DNA of 42,096 nt from an uncultured archaeon. Its GTDB lineage: Archaea > Hadarchaeota > Hadarchaeia > Hadarchaeales > WYZ-LMO6. The position numbers and the translations under genes are program-made. Position 1 is the first letter of the stretch. Every line of letters begins with the position of its first letter. Below are positions 38,960 through 42,096 of this stretch, piece by piece. The stretch is taken from NCBI GenBank assembly GCA_938074535.1, contig CALJER010000043.1, positions 1 through 42,096 of the forward strand, written 5' to 3'. The notes below the pieces were generated by a model. That model did not search any database. It was not told where the DNA came from and saw only the letters and a list, made by a program, of their open reading frames with translations.

Positions 38960-39622
38960 TCACAGATGGCTCAGGGCTATATACCGGATGAGATCGCTCA
39001 CGTCCTCGCACCGGTCGGCCACTTCCTCCAGGTTGTCCGCAATTTCCTTCAGCAGGAGGGAGGAACCCACGTTTTTGTTAGTTTTTTGCCATTCCAGCAC
39101 TTTGGGTACGAGCTTTTCCCCCCTGAAGTCGTCTATCTCCTCCTCTATCCTCTCCACCTCGTGGGAGACCCTGATGGCGGAGGAGGGGGTTCGGGTGAGG
39201 GCAAGGAAGTCCTTGTACATGGTTTTGGAAATCTCCACCACCTTGGAGGAGAAGTGCGAGAGGAGCTTCCTCAGGTCCTTGGGCAGCTCCTTCGGGTCGA
39301 GGAAGGTGAGCTTCCTGATAGCCGCCTTGGCGTTGGAGGCCACATCATCCGCCGTCATCACCAGCCTGACGATCTCGTCCCTGTTCATGGGCTGGAAGAG
39401 CTTCTTGGCCAGGTCTTCCAGGACCTCCTTTTTGATTTTGTCAGCCTCTCTCTCCCTCTCAAAGGTTCTTCGGAAGGCCTTCTCCACCTCTTTCCCGTCC
39501 TTCAGGGAGCAGGCTGCCTGGAAGCCCCGGTCCATCTCCACCACCGTCTCCACCACCTTCTTCATGTGGCCATCGCACCTCCTCAGCACTTCCGTCTCCC
39601 GCCCCCTTCCTATCCAGAGCAT
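38960..39622 (-). CDS. DUF47/PhoU-like Pit accessory protein
   Basis: A 220-residue all-helical protein of the DUF47 family, which pairs with PitA phosphate transporters and is thought to regulate them. Family features are FEREREADKIKKEVLEDLAKKLFQPMNRDEIVRLVMTADDVASNAKAA (about 56-103) and the C-terminal KEIADNLEEVADRCEDVSDLIRYIA (about 190-214). Both contain the E-x3-D metal-binding repeats of PhoU folds. The ATG at 39622 has GGAGG six bases upstream and matches the usual short N-terminus (MLW-IGRGRE). An ATG at 39640 overlapping the pitA stop is the alternative. Confidence 0.9.
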   Translation of the reverse strand: MLWIGRGRETEVLRRCDGHMKKVVETVVEMDRGFQAACSLKDGKEVEKAFRRTFEREREADKIKKEVLEDLAKKLFQPMNRDEIVRLVMTADDVASNAKAAIRKLTFLDPKELPKDLRKLLSHFSSKVVEISKTMYKDFLALTRTPSSAIRVSHEVERIEEEIDDFRGEKLVPKVLEWQKTNKNVGSSLLLKEIADNLEEVADRCEDVSDLIRYIALSHL

Positions 39623-39636
39623 GGGACCTCCTCCCC

Positions 39637-40830
39637 TCATCCCGTTATCACCCCGGCCAATCTAAATAAAACGGCACTTAATAAAGCCGCGCAGGGAATG
39701 GTGAGGACCCAGAAGAGAAGGATTTTAGCAACCGTTTTTCGGTCCACGCCCCCCATTCCCCCGCTGGCTATTCCCACTCCCACTACGGTTCCTATGTTGC
39801 TGATGGAGGTGGAAACGGGTATGCCGTACTTCCAGAGGAGGGCCGGAACGGTGGTGAACACGAGGACGGTGAAAGCCTGCGAGTACTCGGCGGCCAGCCC
39901 GGTGAGGGGGTTGAGCTTCGTCACCCTGTAAGCGGCCGTGTCGATTACCTTGGGCCCCCAGGTGAAGGCTCCCAGGGCGATCCCTACCGCCCCCATCACC
40001 GAGAGCAGCAGCATGGCGGGAGGGGAGGGGAGGCCTACCACGCGCTCGGTGGGGGTGATGAACACCCCCGTGGCGTTGGCCATGTCGTTGGCCCCGAAGG
40101 CGAAGGCACTGAGGAAGTGGACTAGGATCAGGAGCTTCGAGGACAGCTCCGCTCCCTCCGCCTTTCTCACCCAGAGAAGGAGAGCCGAGAGGCAGAGGAA
40201 GGAGCAGAGGAGGGTGTAGAGGAGGGAGCTCTCCCCTCCCCACTTCAGGATCCCGAAGAAGAGGGAGAAGAACAGGGTCAGGAAGAGGGGAAGGTAGAGG
40301 GAGAAGGAGAGGAAAAGATTGGAGACCACCCTCCTGCGCCTTTCAAAGTACTTCCTGAGGAGGAAGAAGAGGCCGGCCGCCAGCCCCATGGCTACCAGGG
40401 GGGAAAGCGGAATGCTCAAAAGGGCCTTTCTGGCGGTCCCCCAGCGGACGGGAGCACCCGTGGCGAGCGCGAAGCCCAGCACTCCGCCCATCACGGAGTG
40501 GGTGGTGGAAACGGGCATCCCCATCCAGGTGCTGAAGGTTATCCACAGACACCCGGCCAGCGCAGCGCACAGGCTTCCCAGCACCAGCGTCATGGTTTCG
40601 AACTGCTCCCTCCTGATCAGCCCCCGGTCGAGGGTTTTCATCACGAAGGGTCCAAAGAGGATCCCTCCAAGGGCGGCGAAGAGCACAAAGGTGTAGATGG
40701 CTTTTCTGGTGGGGTAGACACCCGCCCCCACCACGCAGTTGCAGGGATTGGCGGCGTCGTTGGCTCCCAGGCCCCAGGCCATATAAAAGGCCAGGGCCAG
40801 ACTGGCTCCGTAGAGCGGGAGCTCGAGCAT
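39637..40830 (-). CDS. pitA: PitA-type inorganic phosphate transporter
   Basis: Low-affinity phosphate:cation symporter of the PiT family. The 397-residue protein has about ten or eleven membrane helices arranged as two repeats. Each repeat carries the signature GANDxAN: GLGANDAANPCNCVVGAG near residue 21 and FAFGANDMANATGVFITP near 245. The paired motifs GMPVSTTHSVMGGVLGFAL and GIPVSTSISNIGTVVGVGI are also present. The ATG at 40830 lies about 26 bases from a strong TATA. It is divergent from the AbrB-PhoU gene and followed by DUF47, a standard phosphate unit. Confidence 0.94.
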   Translation of the reverse strand: MLELPLYGASLALAFYMAWGLGANDAANPCNCVVGAGVYPTRKAIYTFVLFAALGGILFGPFVMKTLDRGLIRREQFETMTLVLGSLCAALAGCLWITFSTWMGMPVSTTHSVMGGVLGFALATGAPVRWGTARKALLSIPLSPLVAMGLAAGLFFLLRKYFERRRRVVSNLFLSFSLYLPLFLTLFFSLFFGILKWGGESSLLYTLLCSFLCLSALLLWVRKAEGAELSSKLLILVHFLSAFAFGANDMANATGVFITPTERVVGLPSPPAMLLLSVMGAVGIALGAFTWGPKVIDTAAYRVTKLNPLTGLAAEYSQAFTVLVFTTVPALLWKYGIPVSTSISNIGTVVGVGIASGGMGGVDRKTVAKILLFWVLTIPCAALLSAVLFRLAGVITG

Positions 40831-40850
40831 TCTCCCTTTCTTTTCCCCTG

Positions 40851-40859
40851 CCTTATATA
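40851..40859 (-). promoter_or_regulatory. TATA box of pitA
   Basis: CTATATAAG on the minus strand, centred about 26 bases from the ATG at 40830; predicts a leaderless pitA mRNA. Confidence 0.6.
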
Positions 40860-40871
40860 GCTTTCCCCAAA

Positions 40872-40880
40872 TTTTATATA
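40872..40880 (+). promoter_or_regulatory. TATA box of the AbrB-PhoU gene
   Basis: TTTTATATA, about 30 bases upstream of the ATG at 40906 and about 20 bases from the oppositely oriented pitA TATA box. Confidence 0.5.
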
Positions 40881-40896
40881 TTTCTAAATAGAAATA
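40879..40896. promoter_or_regulatory. Inverted repeat between TATA and start of the AbrB-PhoU gene
   Basis: TATTTC-TAAATA-GAAATA, perfect six-base arms, overlapping the end of the TATA box. It is well placed to block transcription of the regulator and possibly of pitA. Confidence 0.45.
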
Positions 40897-40905
40897 CGAG
40901 AAGAT

Positions 40906-41931
40906 ATGGAGAAGCGTAAGCTCCAGCTCACAGGGGGGTCCACCTACATCCTTTCCCTGCCGAAGAAGTGGGTCGTGGAGATGGGGCTGAAGGAGGGGGA
41001 CGAGGTGGAGATGGAGAAGAGGGGAGATGGCTCCCTGGTCGTGTTCCTTTCCCCGAAGAGGGGGGAAAGGAAGAACGAGGTGGTCCTGAAGGTTCACCCC
41101 GGGGATAACCCCTACTCCCTGGCCAGGAGGGTGGTTTCCCTCTATCTGGTGGGATGCAACGTGATAAGGCTGAGGGCCGGAGAGGGGAGGATCTCCACGG
41201 CCCAGAGGGAGGTGCTGAGGAGTTTCGTGAGGACGAAGCTGGTGGGGACGGAGATAACCACGGACCTGCCGGGTGAGATGGTCCTGCAGGTCCTCATGAG
41301 CTACCCCGAGCTTTCCGTGAAGGATGCCCTGAGGAGGATGTACCTCATCGCCATGAGCATGAGGGAGGATGCGATGTTGGCCCTGGAAAGCTCCAAAGCA
41401 GAGCTGGCCAGGGACGTGGTGGCCAGGGACGACGAGGTGGACAGGTTCGGGATGTACATCATAAGGCAGCTGAAGTCGGCCGTGGAGGACCCCAGGCTCA
41501 TAAGGGAAATAGGGCTTGAAAGCGGGAGGGATTGCCTGGGTTACAGGATCATCACCAAAATGGTGGAGAGGGTCTCGGATCACCTCGTTCTCTTGGCCCA
41601 GAACACGCTCCAGCTCAAGGGGAGGGTGCCGGGCGAGGTGCTGAGGCGGATGAAGGAGATGGAGGGATTGGTCTTCTCGGTCTTCCAGGATGCCGTGAGC
41701 TCCCTTTTCGAGGAGGACTACGCTAAGGCCGAAAGGGTAATGGAGAGGAGGGAAGAAATCCTGAAGACGGAGGAGAGGGCGATAAGGGAGGCCCTCAGGA
41801 GGGTCTCGGGGGAAGACCTGCTTGCCCTCCGGCTCATGATCGAGAGCCTGCGGAGGATAGGGGAGTACGGAAGCGACATAGCCGAGATCGTTCTCAATCT
41901 GAACGCCTTCAAGATGGCGGAGGAGCGCTGA
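40906..41931 (+). CDS. Phosphate-uptake regulator: AbrB-like plus PhoU domains
   Basis: A 341-residue archaeal PhoU-type regulator. Residues about 1-50 (KLQLTGGSTYILSLPKKWVVEMGLKEGDEVEMEK) form a SpoVT/AbrB-like swapped-hairpin DNA-binding domain. Two helical PhoU repeats follow (about 125-220 and 230-335), with E/D-rich metal motifs such as AELARDVVARDDEVDRFGMYI and a closing LRRIGEYGSDIAEIVLN. The domain order suggests a protein that senses phosphate state through PhoU and binds DNA through AbrB. Its position, divergent from pitA with an inverted repeat between, makes pitA and its own gene the likely targets. Confidence 0.9.
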   Translation: MEKRKLQLTGGSTYILSLPKKWVVEMGLKEGDEVEMEKRGDGSLVVFLSPKRGERKNEVVLKVHPGDNPYSLARRVVSLYLVGCNVIRLRAGEGRISTAQREVLRSFVRTKLVGTEITTDLPGEMVLQVLMSYPELSVKDALRRMYLIAMSMREDAMLALESSKAELARDVVARDDEVDRFGMYIIRQLKSAVEDPRLIREIGLESGRDCLGYRIITKMVERVSDHLVLLAQNTLQLKGRVPGEVLRRMKEMEGLVFSVFQDAVSSLFEEDYAKAERVMERREEILKTEERAIREALRRVSGEDLLALRLMIESLRRIGEYGSDIAEIVLNLNAFKMAEER

Positions 41932-41932
41932 G

Positions 41933-42096
41933 TTGAGAGAGGACTACGACTTGGAGGAGGAGAGGGTAAGGAGGTTTCTCAGGTCGCGCAGGGTGAGGAG
42001 AGTAGCGGTTCAGCTCCCGGAGGGGCTCCGCAGGTACTCGGGGAGGATAGGGGGTCTGCTGGAGGAGGAAGGGGTGGAGGCGGTCTTCTTGGGGGG
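41933..42096 (+). CDS. dph2: Diphthamide synthase subunit Dph2, N-terminal part (3' end outside window)
   Basis: Radical SAM-type 4Fe-4S enzyme that transfers the 3-amino-3-carboxypropyl group to the elongation factor 2 histidine. Only about 54 residues are visible: LREDYDLEEERVRRFLRSRR, then VRRVAVQLPEGLRRYSGRIGGLLEEEGVEAVFLG, the normal N-terminal helix and first strand of archaeal Dph2 (YDLE...QLPEGL). The TTG at 41933, one base after the regulator's stop, is the likely start. The cysteines lie beyond the window. Confidence 0.85.
   Translation, partial: MREDYDLEEERVRRFLRSRRVRRVAVQLPEGLRRYSGRIGGLLEEEGVEAVFLG

Overview
The window is archaeal and gene-dense. The evidence is TATA boxes about 26 bases upstream of leaderless starts, ribosomal proteins L7Ae, S28e, L24e and S6e, aIF5B, an archaeal MCM/GINS/Orc1/PolD replisome, diphthamide genes, isoprenoid-lipid genes, and a tRNA with a bulge-helix-bulge intron. 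It is GC-rich and purine-loaded on the coding strand, with many GTG and TTG starts. PolD and the eno-rps2-IPK-IDI2-RNaseJ-GGPPS layout point to a euryarchaeal or deep-branching lineage. A complete eukaryote-type topoisomerase IB, best known in archaea from the Thaumarchaeota/Aigarchaeota side, is unexpected with that. A little-studied thermophilic lineage, for example Hadarchaeota-like, would fit, but this is inference.

Layout. 1-8.1 kb (+): end of enolase, ribosomal protein S2, MEMO-like protein, isopentenyl phosphate kinase, type 2 IPP isomerase, RNase J, polyprenyl diphosphate synthase and GluRS, packed with overlapping ends. 8.1-9.3 kb: an iron-sulfur flavoprotein and an archaeoflavoprotein pair. 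9.3-12.9 kb: L7Ae-S28e-L24e, aIF5B, a small zinc-finger gene on the minus strand, S6e, and tRNA-Ser(GCU) with a 19-nt intron. 12.9-14.2 kb: an RMD1/DUF155-like membrane protein and tRNA-Val. 14.2-18.0 kb (-): MinD, TyrRS, topoisomerase IB and a small LAGLIDADG-like protein. 17.69-18.12 kb: a candidate replication origin with two inverted ORB elements and an AT-rich segment. Genes diverge from this point. 18.1-22.6 kb (+): Hsp20, an ACT-domain protein, homoserine dehydrogenase, threonine synthase and SHMT. 22.7-32.8 kb (+): mcm, gins, orc1/cdc6, PolD small subunit, a HAD phosphatase and PolD large subunit as one chain of overlapping genes, then a V4R protein. 32.8-36 kb: tRNA-Ser(CGA), a membrane protein and a radical SAM/Dph6 pair facing each other across a symmetric promoter, a gene-free segment rich in inverted repeats, tRNA-Thr, and a frameshifted secreted or pilin-like gene. 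36-42 kb: CinA-like protein, then minus-strand pitA-DUF47-nreA-SPL, an AbrB-PhoU regulator divergent from pitA, and the start of dph2.

The most notable points are the candidate origin that encloses a LAGLIDADG-like gene lacking its catalytic acid, next to a eukaryote-type TopoIB and upstream of a replisome gene cluster; the minimal intron in the anticodon stem of tRNA-Ser; and a palindromic TATA box exactly midway between two divergent leaderless starts.
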